This document shows, piece after piece, positions 41,001-55,000 of a DNA stretch of 64,000 nucleotides. The position numbers were made by a program, and so were the translations under genes. The DNA comes from Podospora comata (Eukaryota > Ascomycota > Sordariomycetes > Sordariales > Podosporaceae): assembly GCA_017354895.1 (NCBI GenBank), contig CP071498.1, forward strand, positions 868,001 through 932,000, in the 5' to 3' direction. Within the stretch, counting starts at the first letter, position 1; every line of letters starts with the position of its first letter. The notes under the pieces are model-generated. The model saw only the letters and a program-made list of their open reading frames with translations. It did not search any database and was not told the DNA's origin.

Positions 41001-42230
41001 ACATGCGTCTAACCCTCACGCCCTCACCCATTCGCCCAGACGACGACTCAAAATCACCAACATCACCACGACAACAGATTCAATAGTCCCAGAAGCGCCC
41101 AAGCGCGCGGTTAACTCAACACTATCACCAAATCGTGTAGTTTACACGATGCAAGCTGTTGCTTTTTCCTTGGAGTTTTAGATGTGAAAGAGCGGGGGGA
41201 ATTAGACGCGATTTACGGCACAGCAGCACAACACCAACACCAAATATCGCCACCAAAAGCTTGCGGAAACTTCCATATTGGTGATGGGGTGTATCTCCGA
41301 TGTTCGTCCGTCCGGTTATCAGTCTGCTGAATTTATTGGGAGAAAAATTAACTTGAATATATTCAAGATGATATCCCCACCACCTGGTAGGTAGGCATGT
41401 ACCAAGTGGGACTCCGTTCGAATCCTTCACCTCAGCCTGGGGCTCAGGGGGTCGGGGGTGAGAAGGCCGAGCAAGGTACGCTATCATGCGCGTCTGGATG
41501 AGGGCAAGAAGATGAGAGAGACTAAGTCCGAGGCTGCCAGCCGGCCGGCATTGAATATCACGAACGACTTGAAGGGGTTTGAAAGGATAGCATGAACCGT
41601 ATGTCATCCTCCCCAGGCTTCAACACGAATAAAACGAGGAATATAGCGAGCAAGAGAGACCATACCCTACCACCTAGCCCGGAGTAAAGCATGAGCAAAA
41701 TGGAATCAACTGACCTTCCTTCCCCTCCCCTGTACAATTGTGATCGCCCGCCCAGACCCTGAACACAATGTGTAACAGCACCACACCACACCACACCACA
41801 CACGTGTTTGGTATCAACCCGCGAGTTCTAGACACTGGCTCCCAGGGTCTGGGTCATGCTAAACAAGGCTCTCGTTCGCCACCATCTCCTTACTCTCACC
41901 GGAACAAGAAGAGACGAACAACCTGTTCCCTCTCCACAAACCCCCATCACCACCACTGCATGGAAACAAAGAGAGAAAGAACCCACCGACCGCTCCTCCA
42001 ACAGCGGACCCCCTTTCTCACGCTGACAACAGCTATGGGTTGAACACTCTCGCCGTTGACCTGCGTCGGGTCCAATCCCCACCCAGACAGGTGGTAATAT
42101 CCCTCCCCGCATTCTTTTCTGAGCCTTAACCTTCTTTCGCCCCCAATTCTCATCCATGTTCCATGGTCTGTTGTTCTCGCCAGGATGTTCCCCATCAAGA
42201 ACGCGCCTGACGCGTACAGTTTGGCCCCGT

Positions 42231-42250
42231 GTCTGTCTGTCTGTCTGTCT
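42231..42250. repeat. (GTCT)5 microsatellite
   Basis: Five perfect GTCT units. Simple sequence with no evident function. Confidence 0.8.
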
Positions 42251-45200
42251 TGAATGCACATGTACGGAGGCGGAGAAGGGGGGAAGGTAGTGTGGGGGGT
42301 GATGATACCGTCGAGGCTTCATCAGATGCAAGGTCTGGTGAGGGTAAGGGGGCAAGCAGTTCATCAACCCCAGACATGCTTGGCCCCCCTGGTTAAATCT
42401 CCACGCTCAGTACCTCTTCAGAACAGAAGGACAGCAAAGGCGAGGCCGGTGGCGTAGAACGGAGGGAGATGGTCTTGAAATCTTGGGCGATGATTCCAAA
42501 AATACGGACTTTGCCTTGAGTTCACGTGAAGTCTGGGGAGGGCGAGGCCAGGTACACGGGCGAGAGGGATCCTCCCGTCTCTTCTTCTGGCGAGACGGGT
42601 TCTCGTTTCTGTTCATTCGTGGGCTGCCGCCAGGAACCAGTCTTTCAACCCCAGAGTGCAAATCGTCGCGCCGTATAACTCCGGCGTTGGCTGCGCCCCG
42701 CGGGCCCCGGATTTCGGGCATGCTCCGAATGGCCTTTTCAGCCAGATAACGTTGACGTTTATTCACCAAACTTGGTCAAATAGTAGAACACCAAAAGAAA
42801 AGAAATGACAGAAAAGGTACAAACCCGGCCGGCAAAGTCACCGCCGCGGAGCCCGCTCTGAACCAACGATGTCGTCAAAACCCATCATGCAGATCCCCAG
42901 ACCGACCGTTGGTTGGCCAGCTTCCGCTCGTCACGTTTATGCTTCCCAAAGAGAACCAGATGAATTAGACGCGCAAGACGACGCTAGCCTAGCACCTTGA
43001 TTTTTGGCTTGCTTGGGTTGGGTTGTTGGTTATTGTTGGTTCGAGTTGCACACTCATACCACCACGCATCAAATCCGTTCATCATCCCATGACGCCGGGG
43101 TTCATACTGTTGGTGATGATATGGATGGGAGGGGTTCGGTCTCGGGGTTGTTCGGTGTCCACATGAAGATGTGGGAAATGCTTGGGTGGGCGCTTCCATT
43201 GCCTTGCCTGCCCCCCCTTGACGTGCATCTAACCCAGACTTCTGGGGTTTCGATGAAAATGCAAGAACCAGACTTTGCGAAAGCGAGAGCGAGGCAGAAA
43301 AAAAAGAAACTGTCAGAACCTTATCACCAGAAGGAGAAAAAGTCGGGACGAGATTGCTTACTGATGATGGGAAATTTGCTGCTGCATGTTGTTCACAGCA
43401 TGCTGCAGCTGATTCCCTCCCTTCCTTTTCCCGCCCAGAGCAGCCGGCCAGCTTCAGTTGTCCTCGTGGGAGTTACACAAAGGGACAAAGGCCCCTCCCA
43501 TTGACAAATAGTATGATCTTCTGCAGAAGCACAAGATCTTCCAAGTGTAAAATATGCCGGCCTTTCCGTTCTGTCTCGCTTGCTTCCCCGGTCCCGAAAA
43601 GCCGGGGCCGTTGTCGTTCTCAACCCACACCGGGCCCGTCCTCGTGGGTTGATTCAAGCGAAAAGAAGCAATTGCTTATCTCTGGGCATCTCTCTCTCTC
43701 ATTGAGCCCAACCCATGCACAGACAGGTGTTCATCCCACGTGGATATGTCCGTCCTAGCCAGCGGCACAGCAGAATGGAGCCGCCGCCGCCACCAGCCCG
43801 CACCCTTCCCTTCCTCTTTTTGTTTTTTTCCTTCTTTCGCGGGGCGACCGTTTTACGCTTCCCCAAATGCCGGAGCCGAATGGTTGACGTTTTGTGAGAT
43901 ATCAGATTTTGTTTCTTTTGGTACCTACAGATGAAGATATGCCAACGAAGAAAAGAATGAAACGCCACCAACATCAACTCGATGAAAGAAAAAGAACATT
44001 GCATTTTCAATCAAGCCCTCGGAAATGACGTTTATTCCGGAACGGAACGGCCCTTTTGGATAGAATGTGTGATTCGCTCAGTCTGGTAGTTGATTCCTTC
44101 ACCGAAAACCCGGCGCAGACTCCCCTTTACGATCAACAATCACACCCAAACACACACACATACATACCGGGCGGGAGAAAAACCCCCCATGATTTCCCCT
44201 CTATTTATGTGTTACCATCATGATTGATGTTACCCAAAGCCCGAAGCCTCACTCGCGGATCCTCGGATTCCGAGGTTTGGATATTCATTTCAGTATCACA
44301 TCATCTCTTCTTTCTTCACTCTCATCATCAAAAGCGGTCAGAAAAATGCAAACAGATAGATGGGTGGGTGGTTGGGTGGGTGGTGCTTGTGCAGCATGAC
44401 ATCTGCCTCACCCACCACCAACCCACACCACCACCACCAGGACACACTTGATGATGTTGCTGCCTCCATGCTGACATACAGCACGCCCATCCCTCTCCCA
44501 GTAGTTTTCGGACCCGTCTCGCTGGAACTAGTCCCCCCATTATCCCTTGCCAGCGCCTATAACAACCAATGATTTCATCTCTCAACCCTCTTTGTCGCTG
44601 CGTCAAAAAGGCGGAGTGTGAAAACCAGGTCGTCACCGACCTTCTGTCTTTCTTTCCCATTATTGTTTTAGGGCTGACGGTAGGTCCTGAACATCAACTT
44701 CACTATCAAATCATCAAGAGAGAGAAAGGCCGACTCGGGGTCCCCCTTTCGCTGTCTATTCCCCCGACAAAATGACACCGATACCTTACTCCGACATCTT
44801 TGGGGGCGAAAGGTCCCCCCCTTCCCCCCCCAATCTCGCACCTCACATTGCAGCGAACCTCGCATTTGTACCACCACCTCCCTCCTCCAGCATGGCGGAA
44901 GAAGAAGAATGCAACTTTATCAACGATATTCACAACCACCAGTGATGACGACTAAAGATTCTTCTTACACCGCCCTTGTGAACCCCGGCCGGTTTGCAGA
45001 TGTACATTGACGTTGAGTGTACGGTAGGCCCCCAATGCTGCGACCTGCCTACCTGACATGCCAATCTTACTCACGTCCCCAACACCGGACCAACAGCGAA
45101 GGCATGCCGGAGCATGGTAGGGCATATTCGGTTCGGTACCACAGCGGTCGTAGGGCTGAGAGGTTCGGTCAGAGAAGGCTCCAAGCACGGGAGAGACGTT

Positions 45201-45435
45201 TCCCAGTGTTGACGAATGAAATCCCTTTTCTGCACGAGTGCCTAGGAAAACCTCGGATTCTGTTTCGCTTTTTGACAGCTTGGAAAACTTAATGAGGGGA
45301 TTGGACCGCATGTTGCCTATCCAGGGGGCCAAAAGGAGAGAATGATGCCGTTCAATCTTTCGTGATATGATCGGACCTTGTGCGATACGCACTCCCCACA
45401 ACAGCAGCAGCAAGCAGGTCTCACCTCACCCCCTC

Positions 45436-45436
<1 letters not shown>

Positions 45437-45469
<33 letters not shown>
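45437..45469. repeat. A33 homopolymer
   Basis: Thirty-three uninterrupted A residues followed by G and AAAA. The length may be affected by sequencing error. No flanking target-site duplication or element body was seen. Confidence 0.75.
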
Positions 45470-45471
<2 letters not shown>

Positions 45472-46149
45472 AAACCCCAGCCCTGTGTATATTACCTTCC
45501 CGCAATCATGAGCGCCATTGTCAGACGAGCGAACACCCGTGGTCCTAGCTGCAGCTGCCCAGCCGGACCTACCTATCTCCAGGATCCTTATTTCCCCCTC
45601 CGTTCTATCCTGTACTGCTGAGGGACCTACGATAGGCAAGCCAAGGCGGGAATAATGGCCACCATAGGGCTTGGAACGGACAGGCCAGGGTACAGAAACG
45701 GAATCGGTGACTGGCCCATAAACGCGGCCGTCCTAACCACCCCCCCCCCAAAATGGAGATGTTCTTCTGCATTATAATTGGCTGTGTGTGTGTGGGAGGG
45801 TAAGATTTTAGGTCCTTTGCTTCTTCGGAATCTTGCCCGCCCCGAGCTGTCATCGGAGGTTGTTGTTGTTATTGTTGTTGGTGGTGGTGGGTGCTCCCGC
45901 CCCCAGCATCCGCCCTCCAACGGTTCTTGACATGATAGATGGGTGAGGGTTGGATCCCTACCTGTATGGAGAGTTTCGGTTTCATTTGGGGGATGTAAGG
46001 GGATGAGTGAGATGTAGGCGGCCGATGGATGGAGTTGTTAGGGTGCTGTTGGGGTGGTGATTGGTATGGATGATGGTTACGGTGAGTGGTGAGCGGATAT
46101 GATATGCAAGACATATCGAGACGGGAGGGAGGAAGGATCCTCCATCAAA

Positions 46150-46165
46150 TCAATCAATCAATCAA
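46150..46165. repeat. (TCAA)4 microsatellite
   Basis: Four perfect TCAA units, preceded by an imperfect one. Confidence 0.75.
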
Positions 46166-47318
46166 TTAACAAGTCGATGCCCTTTCTTTCCCAAGGACTT
46201 CCCCACCCAGAGAACCCCCTCCATAGCTACTTGCTCAAGGTAACAACAAGCCCGAACCCAGAATCCCACCCCACACCCCAACCATCAGACCGCCTAAGGC
46301 ATAAAAAGCCTGCACTACATAGATTCAGCTCGCTGTTGTCGCCTTGCCGGCAATTCCTTCAGTGTGGTATTCCTCCCCTACCATCACCAATAATACGAAC
46401 TGACTGCCTACTTACCTACCTTAAGGAACCCTCGGCATCGTGTTCAGTCCTTTCTGCTCAAGTCCCTTCACACGGGTACCCCGGATCAGCTCGTTGGTCC
46501 TTAGGTCCTTCACTCAACACCGTTGCGAGCGTGATAATCGAGGTCGAGTGATCCCCCAGCCCCGAACCGCATTCGCGGTAGGTATTGCGCAAACAACCCG
46601 CATCCCGAGCCCAAACCTGCGCCGCAGCCCTTCCCTTTCCTTGGAATGATGTTTACTTTGCTTTTCGCTCCCCGAAACCCACCGGCTGCAACTAACCCAA
46701 CTGTCATATGATCATATTAGTGCCGATCTCAACTCGGCGTTTAAGCAAGGGCACTTTAACCCCATCACTCATCACCAACAACAACAAGAGGCAAATCAGT
46801 TTGGTGCACTTCAATTCTCACTGCCGTCCAATCCTCGGCTTCTCCTCTTTCTATCTCCCTCCATGCTATAGCTCTTGAAAAAAAGACAAATCTTTCCACC
46901 CAAGCATATATATATACACTCATACAAATGACAAAAAGGGAACAATTGCAAGATGACCAAAAAGATGTAACAGATGTCAACAGATAATCCCCTTGTTTGC
47001 TTTTTCCCCCCCCCAAAAAAAACAAAAAACCACCGTGAAGTAGTACAAAGCATTCCTCCACCCAGTGATGTTCTAAATATCTCCCCTCCCAAAATCCTAA
47101 CCCCATGTTCTTATGAGATACATTATTCGTACAAGTCGCGCTCCAACAAAAACTCAACTCGCGAGACAAAGGAAAGGGATAAAAAAAAACACAAAATGCC
47201 ACCAACCACCACCCAGCTTCCCAAATCCCGAGGCGCCTTTGGTATCTAATATAATTCCATCACAAATACAATCCTGAAGCATAAGATATAAATATAAGAA
47301 AGTGTCGAGCGAGTTCAA

Positions 47319-48653
47319 TCACCTCCCCCAAGGATGAACCTGAGAGTGGTGATGCTCATCCCTCCTCATCGCCGGCTGCATCGACCCCAAAACAGAAGTG
47401 CTGCACAGCGGAGGGATAGCCATGGGCGGCAACCCCCCCGGTGGCGGGATCATGTGCCCCATGGCGGGTCCCATCCCCCGGTTGTGATGCATGCTGCTCG
47501 GATCAAAGCTCTCCGCCCGGAGGTCCAGAGTCCCAATGTCAAAACGCTTGGAGCAGCCGTCTTCCATGTGTCTGTTCGAAACTACAGTTAGCTATTGTTT
47601 TTTGAAGGGAGGTAAAAGTCAAAGGGAAACCAACCTCCTAAGGGTATCCTTCCTGGCAAACATCCTCGAGCAGTAATCGCACTTGTGGTTCCGCTCCTTC
47701 ATGTGCACGCTCTGGTGGTGGCGTTGGAGATCCGTCTTGCGCACAAACTTCTTGTTGCAGTCCGTCACCTGGCAGGGGAAGGGATACTCCCTCTTCTCGT
47801 CGTGCGTCTCCATGTGCGCTTTGAAGTTGTAGCTGCGGCTGAACATCTTGCCGCACCCCTTGACCTCGCAGACAAAGTTGGCCTCCTCCTTGGTCGTCAG
47901 CCGGCGGGGCGCCCTTCGTGGCCGCTGGACCCGGAATTGTCGCTTGGCGTCGTACATGAAGCTCGAGGCCTGTGGCCCGCTGGCCGCCCCCGGGTAGAAC
48001 TGGTCTGGCTCTACTGGGTGGTAGTCGGGCTTGTGCCAGGTGGCCGAGGATCCGCTGTCGGAAAGATAGCCGGCTGAGCTGCCCGTGTAGGGACCGTTGT
48101 CCGAAGGGAACGAGGTGTGAACGGATCGGGGTGATGGGTACTGGGACGCCTCCATGTGGCCGTACTCGGAAGGGGTGCCCTCCATCTTGACCCGGGGTGT
48201 CATGGAGCCAGGTACGGAAGTGGCGGGAGTGTAAGGCATGGACCTGGGCTGGATGGCAGGTGATCGGGGGGCAGAGCCAGTCGGCGGAGGAGTCGACGAG
48301 TGGATCGAGTGAGCGTGGCTAGGGTGGGAGTGGTAGACGTCGTGGCCGTATGAGTAGCTGTTGAAGCTCTCATACTCTGAGGAGAGGATGCTAGGCATGC
48401 TGGAGGCAGAAGACATGGGATGGTGGATGACGGTGTTGTCCCAAGATTGGCTCATCGAGTCGAGTGGTGGCAGTGAGTTGTCAGTGTCCATGGGAGGGGT
48501 CACGGCGCAGGACGGCTCCCCATATAACGACGAGATCTTGTACTGTTGCTCAAGTCCAGGTGATGGATAGTCGAGCGAGGACCTCTCTGAAGGGCAGTAG
48601 GTGTGCGCTGGGGTGGATGGCGACCTGGTGAGAGCAGGCGGTGTGAGATCCAT
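47319..48653 (-). CDS. C2H2-type zinc-finger transcription factor
   Basis: This is a predicted nuclear DNA-binding regulator of 423 residues. The exons are 48653..47635 and 47571..47319 (63-bp intron). Residues 1-240 are Ser/Pro/Tyr/His-rich and probably disordered, as in fungal activators. A basic stretch RVQRPRRAPRRL precedes three zinc fingers starting at Cys262 (C-x4-C-x12-H-x3-H), Cys294 (C-x4-C-x12-H-x4-H) and Cys325 (C-x2-C-x12-H-x4-C). The third finger is interrupted by the intron right before its histidine and, after splicing, ends RRHMEDGC, making it C2HC. The tail is Met/Pro/His-rich. I do not recognise the ortholog and give no symbol. It stands alone between gene-free flanks of 9.8 and 11.9 kb, a setting often seen for developmental regulators with large control regions. 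Confidence 0.9.
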
Positions 48654-51600
48654 GGTTGGTGGTTGAGGCTGGGTGCCTTGGGTCTATTTATTGAGGTAGG
48701 TGGTGGTGGTGGTGGTGGTGGTGGTGGTGGTTGGTGCGTGTGTGCACAGCACCTGTGAGTAAGATAGGGGGGGTAAGAAGGATGACGATGTTTGTTGGAA
48801 GCGGCCAGGGGATGCTCGCCCAGTCAGACGTTCTCGAGTCCGATTGGTGTTCAAACACGTCGAGGTACTGAATCGAGTAGGAGGGGGAGGCAGGCCAGAT
48901 ATAGGGAAAGACCGAGAAGGGCACAGGTCTTGATTCGCGAGACCACTTTCAGGTGCGTGCGAACAGGCAAAGCATGAACAAGAAGGCTCTTCACTTGTTG
49001 AGATGCTATTCCATAAATCTGAGGCAGGCTGTGGGAGCAAAAGCTGGGTGTGTCTGGACGAGGCAGACAACCAGGGTATCTTATAACATTTGCAAATGTG
49101 GAAGAACAAGGTTGCCTGCCTGGCTAATAAAAGAGCGTGCCCATGTTCGTCCAGACGCGCTTCTCGTTGAAGATGTGCGGGTTCTCTTCATGGTGCTGAA
49201 CCTGACCAGGGGTCAAGGGGGGGTGTGCCTCGAGAGACGCACTACAGAGACTGGAGGGGGGGGGCGTCCCTGGGGTAGGAGAGAGAGAAGGATTTTGGGG
49301 GTGGGTTCAGGTCCAACGAGCACCCCCTGCTCGCAAAAGAGACAAAAGTGACATGGGGAACAAGGCTGGCGGGCACCAGCCGGAAAGGGCAAGATCTGAC
49401 TGAACAGGCCATTGTACTAGATGTTGAGTGTGGCAGGGCAACTCTGTCCAGGGGCTGTCGGCTGTGAGGTGTGGGAGGGGCAGGTCCCAACTCGGGAAGA
49501 AGAGAGGTGGTGACATGGAAAAATAGCAACGCTACACCGGTTTGGGAACGTCTGTGTATCAAGGGTCACAGGGAGTCTAAAAGTAGCGTAGCGGCCAGGA
49601 TAAGGTGATGAGCAGACACTCGACCTGCAGACAACAGGCACCTCGTTTGAGCTGTTGGAACCCCGTTTCCAGCTCTGGGGTGGGGAACGTTTTGGCTCTC
49701 CTGCGGGGGCCATCGACAGGGCTGTTGGCAGTCACACCGGAGCAGGCGGGCAAGAGTTGCTTTTTGGCAAGCTGTTGGTGCGAGCGTTCCCTGCCAGATC
49801 ACTCGGCGACCGGGACGGGGAAGCGGGAGACCGCGCCAACGCCCTCGGGAGCGAGGGGGGAACAGCCATGCCATTTTCACAGTGCTACTTTGCTGCTGCG
49901 TAAAGGCCGAGGTCGAGACGGTCCCGAATCATGCCGGGCTGGCTGTCTGTATGGTTTTCCCCAGACCTGCTTGTGTAGACATGCACTGACATGCTCGCAG
50001 AGTTGGCGGACAGAGCGGCAGGGTCACGGCAACAAGACATCGCCGTGGAGATCGAGGGCGCGGAATCCGGGGAGCAACTCTGTCTTTGCTGAAGGACGGG
50101 AGAGTCGGCGACCCAAGAGAAGGGGTCGAGGGGACGAGAGAGGGCCAGGTGGGCGCGGTTGGTTGCACCCAGACCACGCAGCCCGTGCAGTGCAGACATG
50201 GGGTCGGTACGGTGCTGCAGGTGTAATTTCTTCAGTGGTTCCAAGTACCGTGGCTGTAGTAGATGTCTCAAGCGCTTGCGCCTGTTTTTTGCGCGCTGGG
50301 GAGCCTCTGAGTGGCCGGCAGACAAACGGAGCGCGATTGCTCTGCGAATTGCAACCAAACTTCATGATGGGACCTTTTGGGACCTGGAACCAACATTGAC
50401 TTTACGGCCCCCCGGCATTTGGAGCTATTGCTGCTGTTGGACGATAGTTGAGTTGGTGGTGGTGATACCGTGATAGCGTTATCCTCTTCTTCTTCTTCGG
50501 CGCAAACTCGCCCCCATGGAGTAAAGCCAGGCCAGCGAAGGATTCGGGGATGGACAGTGGACGCCGAACACCAAAAAGCCCGTCGGGGCTCTCATGGTCC
50601 AAAAGGACTTTTGATAATCTGTGATGATGCAGATGCAGTGAGCAGCGAGCATTGAGCAGCGAGTGAGAGCCGTGAGCAGACCAATGGGATCAAAAAGACG
50701 GTGCAGATAGATTTGAAGAACAAAACGGTCAGCCAAGAGTGTGGTGAGAAAACGGATAATCGGCCATATGCCGGCCCCCAAACTTGATCAGGTCTAGGTT
50801 AGGCGATGGCCCTTGTAATAATTAAGGTGGAGGACCTTACGGGATTGCGTAGTTTGCGACCCACTGACATCCGCTCTTTCGCGCTCTGATTTCTGAATTC
50901 GTAGCTCGGTGACTGAATAATAAAATGAAATGATGCTGTGAGGAAGCATGTCAGTGTCGATGGGTAGAAGCAGCAGCGGGACGAACGGTCGGACGGCTGC
51001 CGAGTGGAAATCGACATCTGTAAGGCGCAGTGAGAGATCGGGGCCCGGGGAAACGAGTGGATCGGCTGCGTACCCGTCCGAACGCGAGGCTGTGATTGGG
51101 CCGTGCGTACGAGCCACAATGTGAGTGCTGTGATGTGTATCGTCTTTATCCCTACTAAAATTGCCTGATGCCAGTAGGTCCGTAGCAGCCCCGTACACAG
51201 CCCAGCGAGATGTGCCCTAATAACTAACAGCCAGTAATAAACAGCGCTCTCTACTATATCCGCGATGTCGTGATATCCGACATTGGATCTCCCAGCGCCG
51301 TTCGTTCGCCAGCGGAAACAATGGGTGCTCCCGCTGCCGAAATGCCACCCCGCGGCGGTGAGTCTGGAGACATGTCTATTCGACGCAGGATATTCTAAAT
51401 GTAGTACGGCAGCCAGGCTTATGGTAACAGCACATGCGCATGGCGTCTCTCCATCGCCTGTCTTATCTCGTCCGACTTTGTCAGAATCCCCATGAATTAC
51501 CGGGCAGACAGTCGATCCGAGAGATGCGATGCAGCGCTGCCCCACCCTCCATCACAGCCCAGTAAAGTCTCCAGGCGAGCCAGGCAACAACAATTCTCTC

Positions 51601-52000
51601 TGTCAGGACTGCAGCAGAGGGTAGCACCGGCCTGCGTCATCTTACGAGCCTTCCAATGCGAGCCTTGAATTCCAGCGACACGGTATTGGTGAGCCTTTCT
51701 GTTCTCTCAGTGTGTGCTGCACGACGACATGGCTCCGTTTTGCTGTAGTCTCGCCTGTCGTCGCCGTTTCTGGATGGTCACACGCGTCAGCTTCTTGCTC
51801 TTGAGTCCTTTTTGGGGTCCAGTCCAAGAGTCAACGACTGGACTGATGGGTACGGAGTAAAGGTGACCGTTGCCCTGCCGAAAGCCCATGCATGTGCCAG
51901 GTGGGTGCCCAAAAAGATGGGAAAAAAACCCACCGACTTGGAAATTACAGCGTTGTGGTTTTACGCATATCACCCTTTTCCGCGCATCAATTCACCCTGC
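48654..52000. other. Gene-free region upstream of the zinc-finger gene, part 1
   Basis: The plus strand begins with (GGT)n at about 48699-48731, which would be (ACC)n in a minus-strand leader. The first 319 bases before the start codon contain no ATG on the gene strand. Beyond this, open frames up to about 260 codons (49605..50399 plus, 51545..50799 minus) overlap on opposite strands, resemble nothing and are not annotated. Confidence 0.45.
48699..48731. repeat. (GGT)n microsatellite in the zinc-finger gene leader
   Basis: About eleven GGT/GTG trinucleotide units lie 45 bp upstream of the start codon, so the minus-strand leader would carry ACC repeats. Confidence 0.7.
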
Positions 52001-55000
52001 CCCGCACACCTACCTGACGCCAGCTGTTGTCTCCCATGGCGGAATGCCGGATAATGCCATCACGAACAACCCGCTTCCAGGCAAACCGTGGGTTTCGTTA
52101 ATGAGGTTTGCCGGCTCAGCCACGGACGTGGCCCATCTCTGTGTATGTTAAACGTGGGGGAGGGGAAGAAGGGAAACGAGAAAGCAGGATTGTTAGGCCT
52201 GGTGGTGGATCTGAAACACGGCATTCTTCTGTACAGTTTGTAAGCGTCGTTGCGGCGCTGCAGGCTTGACTCCCGTCGAGAAAGCCAGGGGAGCATCGCA
52301 AATCAAGGTGATGCCATGGGCGCGCCGAGACCGCCAAGATCTCGGGGAGCAGAGACCAGCACTGGGGGAACCGGGGACGGCCGCTGCTGAGTGGTCGCCC
52401 AGAGAGGACCACGAGCTGCAGTACCTTTGCGGTGGAAGGATTCCAGAGCCTTTTGGCTGTGCGTGGTTGGATATCCAAAATTGGGTGACCTTTTATGCAA
52501 GAACACTCGGTCTTTGAAACAATTCGAATCCTCCAAGCCCTCCTCCGATGACTTGCTTAACCGGACGAGCCAGGAGAGAAAGCTTTGAGAGAAGCAGACA
52601 GACAGACATGCGAGCGCATAGCACATGATGCAGGGGGCTTTCTGGAATCAACAACTGCATCGCGGAGCCAAACAGCTCTACGAGCATGTATTGTACGAGG
52701 GCAGTGGAGGGGTCTCGTTGCCATGTGTGATTCCATCGTATAGGCCGGTGAGAGACAGTCGGACCGTCAGCGTGACGGGCGTTCCCGTTGTCTCCAATTG
52801 GGAAGGGCCCCGAGAACGCCGACGCGGCACAACCGGAAGTGTCTTGGCAGGGCCATCAAGGTCGGTGCTTCCCCCGGCTCCCGTGGAACCTTGCAGCGAG
52901 CTAGTGATCGGTGGCTTGTGGTGGTTTACGGAGGGCATCATCAAGATGGAGATTTTGTTTTTGCAATGATGATGGTGGACGGCGTTGCAGCTGAGTAAAG
53001 AGCCGCCACCATCTCACACCTCAGCTTGCTTCCAGGTGTCAAAGACAAGAATCACGACATCTGACCTTGTCTAGTTTGCGGAGGATGAATAAGACATTGA
53101 CGACGACAGGCAACCCCTGTGAAGATCTTCGAGATAGGGAAAGCAAAGGCCCACCGATCTCCACGCCCCGCTTCCCCGGTTTACGGCGCCTGGACCAACC
53201 TACCCAAGCAGCATGACCAACCGCATTCTAAGCATTCAAAGTGGAATATGGCCTGATGCTCATTGAGGCATTTGCGCTTACGCCTGGTGAGCATTGACTA
53301 AAAGAGCCAGATACAAGTTTGGGGGCCAGGATGATGGTGAAATTGCGCTACTAGCACTAGGGTTACTGGCAGTTGAATGCCCTTAGATACCGTTGGCACA
53401 CTTACACCATTAGCTCTTCCCGTTTTCTGCCATCAGGTTCAGGTTCGATATCGCTGCTCTCTTCTCGTCCCTCGTGGCAATATCCATTGGGTCACGCGGT
53501 GCCTCAGCACTCTAAATCCTACAACACGTTCGACGGCACTCTCCTCCCTGTGGCAACGGGCAGGCAGGATTTCCGGATTTGCCCAGGTGCGGCCGGTTGG
53601 TTCAATGCGACTCGGGAGAGAAACGTCCCGTCGCAATCGAAGGATTCTCCGGTTGGTCTAGAAGCGCGGACGCAACGCTGCGCAGACCAAGACGATAAGA
53701 GGGGATACCAAACAGGATGCGGCTACGAACTACGACGGTTGGGAGGGTTTCCGTATTCAACTGACAAGCAGCAGGACGATATCGCCGTCACAAATGACCA
53801 TCTTCACTAGTGCCAGTTGTGGCTTTTGATCGAGTCTGGCAGGCTGCTGACTGGCTTGTTGGTTCTCTGTCGGATGTCTCCTTTCGATACCGGCGAACGA
53901 CGGGAAAGCCAGACAGCTGGGACAACCTGAGTAAGGGACCAAGACATGTCTGACCACCATTTGGGAAAATGGTAGCCGTGACACAAGACCTCGATTGGGC
54001 AGAACCGGGCTGGGCCAAGGCTGGCCTTCGTTGGTGAGATCAGCACTTGTCGTGATGCTTTAGCTAAGCAAAACACTCAGGGTTGCGAAGAAATGTCCGA
54101 AACGGAGATTTCGAAGACATTCTGGATGACAGCTGAGGCGAACAGTCCCGTCTTGTCACCCTCACTAAGGCCCATTCGAGAAAAGACACCGTTTCGGTGG
54201 AGTCGTGTGACCGAGTAAAGGTGAGCATTCGGAGAACAGTCAGGAGATGAATTATTACACCAGGTCCGATATCTCGAAACAGTGTTTTCGGAGTTACCGT
54301 CAGCAACAAGAGAACGATGATCTAGCGATACTGGTCCCCCACGGTGAGACGACAGACGCTAACAACCTGACATCTGAGGTGAGGTGAGGTGCAGTGCAGC
54401 AATACACCATCGTCGGTTTACCCTCAGCCTTCTCCACCAGCATCAGCATCAGAATCAGCACCGGCGCCATCACCAATCCTGTGTCTCCGGTTCCTGGTTT
54501 CATCTTCGTCCCAAGTCCAGCTGGTGGAATGGTCCGAGCTTCCAGGGCCCAGGCAGAGAAACACAGAAACAACAAGCACAGCCATCCCGCAAGGCAAAGA
54601 CCGGCTATCGGCGTCCCTCGCCGCAGTCTTGTGCAAGGTACGGGGACCTGGTGAGGATGAAAAGAAGCGAGCAATCAAGCGCGATGAAGCGAGCAAGCGC
54701 AGCATCTAATCTTGATCTGGAAGGAATGACAAGCGCAAGGTGTGCACACACCACCACTAGCCATCGCCAACAACCGTTCGTGATGATGCGACTGAACCGA
54801 GAGCCGATTACGCAACGGCTAAAGAATCACGGCATTTCCCATAAGTTCAGCGCGCTAAACATGGTGGTCAACAAAAAAGTCCAAGCAGCAGCATATTCCT
54901 ATTCCGAATGACTGCTTCAGGTTTGCTTGCATATGCAGGCTTGATTTAGGGCTGAGAAGTTTCTTGCTTCTGAGGTCATATGGGGTACCATTCACTTTTC

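Larger units (their letters stand above)
41001..47318. other. Gene-free region downstream of the zinc-finger gene, part 2
   Basis: No coding region is supported here. Simple sequence is common: (GTCT)5 at 42231-42250, GGT/GGGT tracts near 44361-44387, 33 A residues at 45437-45469 and (TCAA)4 at 46150-46165. The last few hundred bases are probably the 3' untranslated region of the zinc-finger gene on the minus strand. Confidence 0.45.

Noticed and set aside
41411-41430. GTTCGAATCC resembling a tRNA B box
   Set aside because: The flanking bases do not form a T-stem and no A box or acceptor stem lies at the required distance.
49605-50399. A 264-codon plus-strand frame
   Set aside because: It overlaps comparable frames on the minus strand, and neither shows a domain or family resemblance.
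50799-51545. A 248-codon minus-strand frame
   Set aside because: It has irregular composition, no recognisable motif and no supporting promoter or splice signals.
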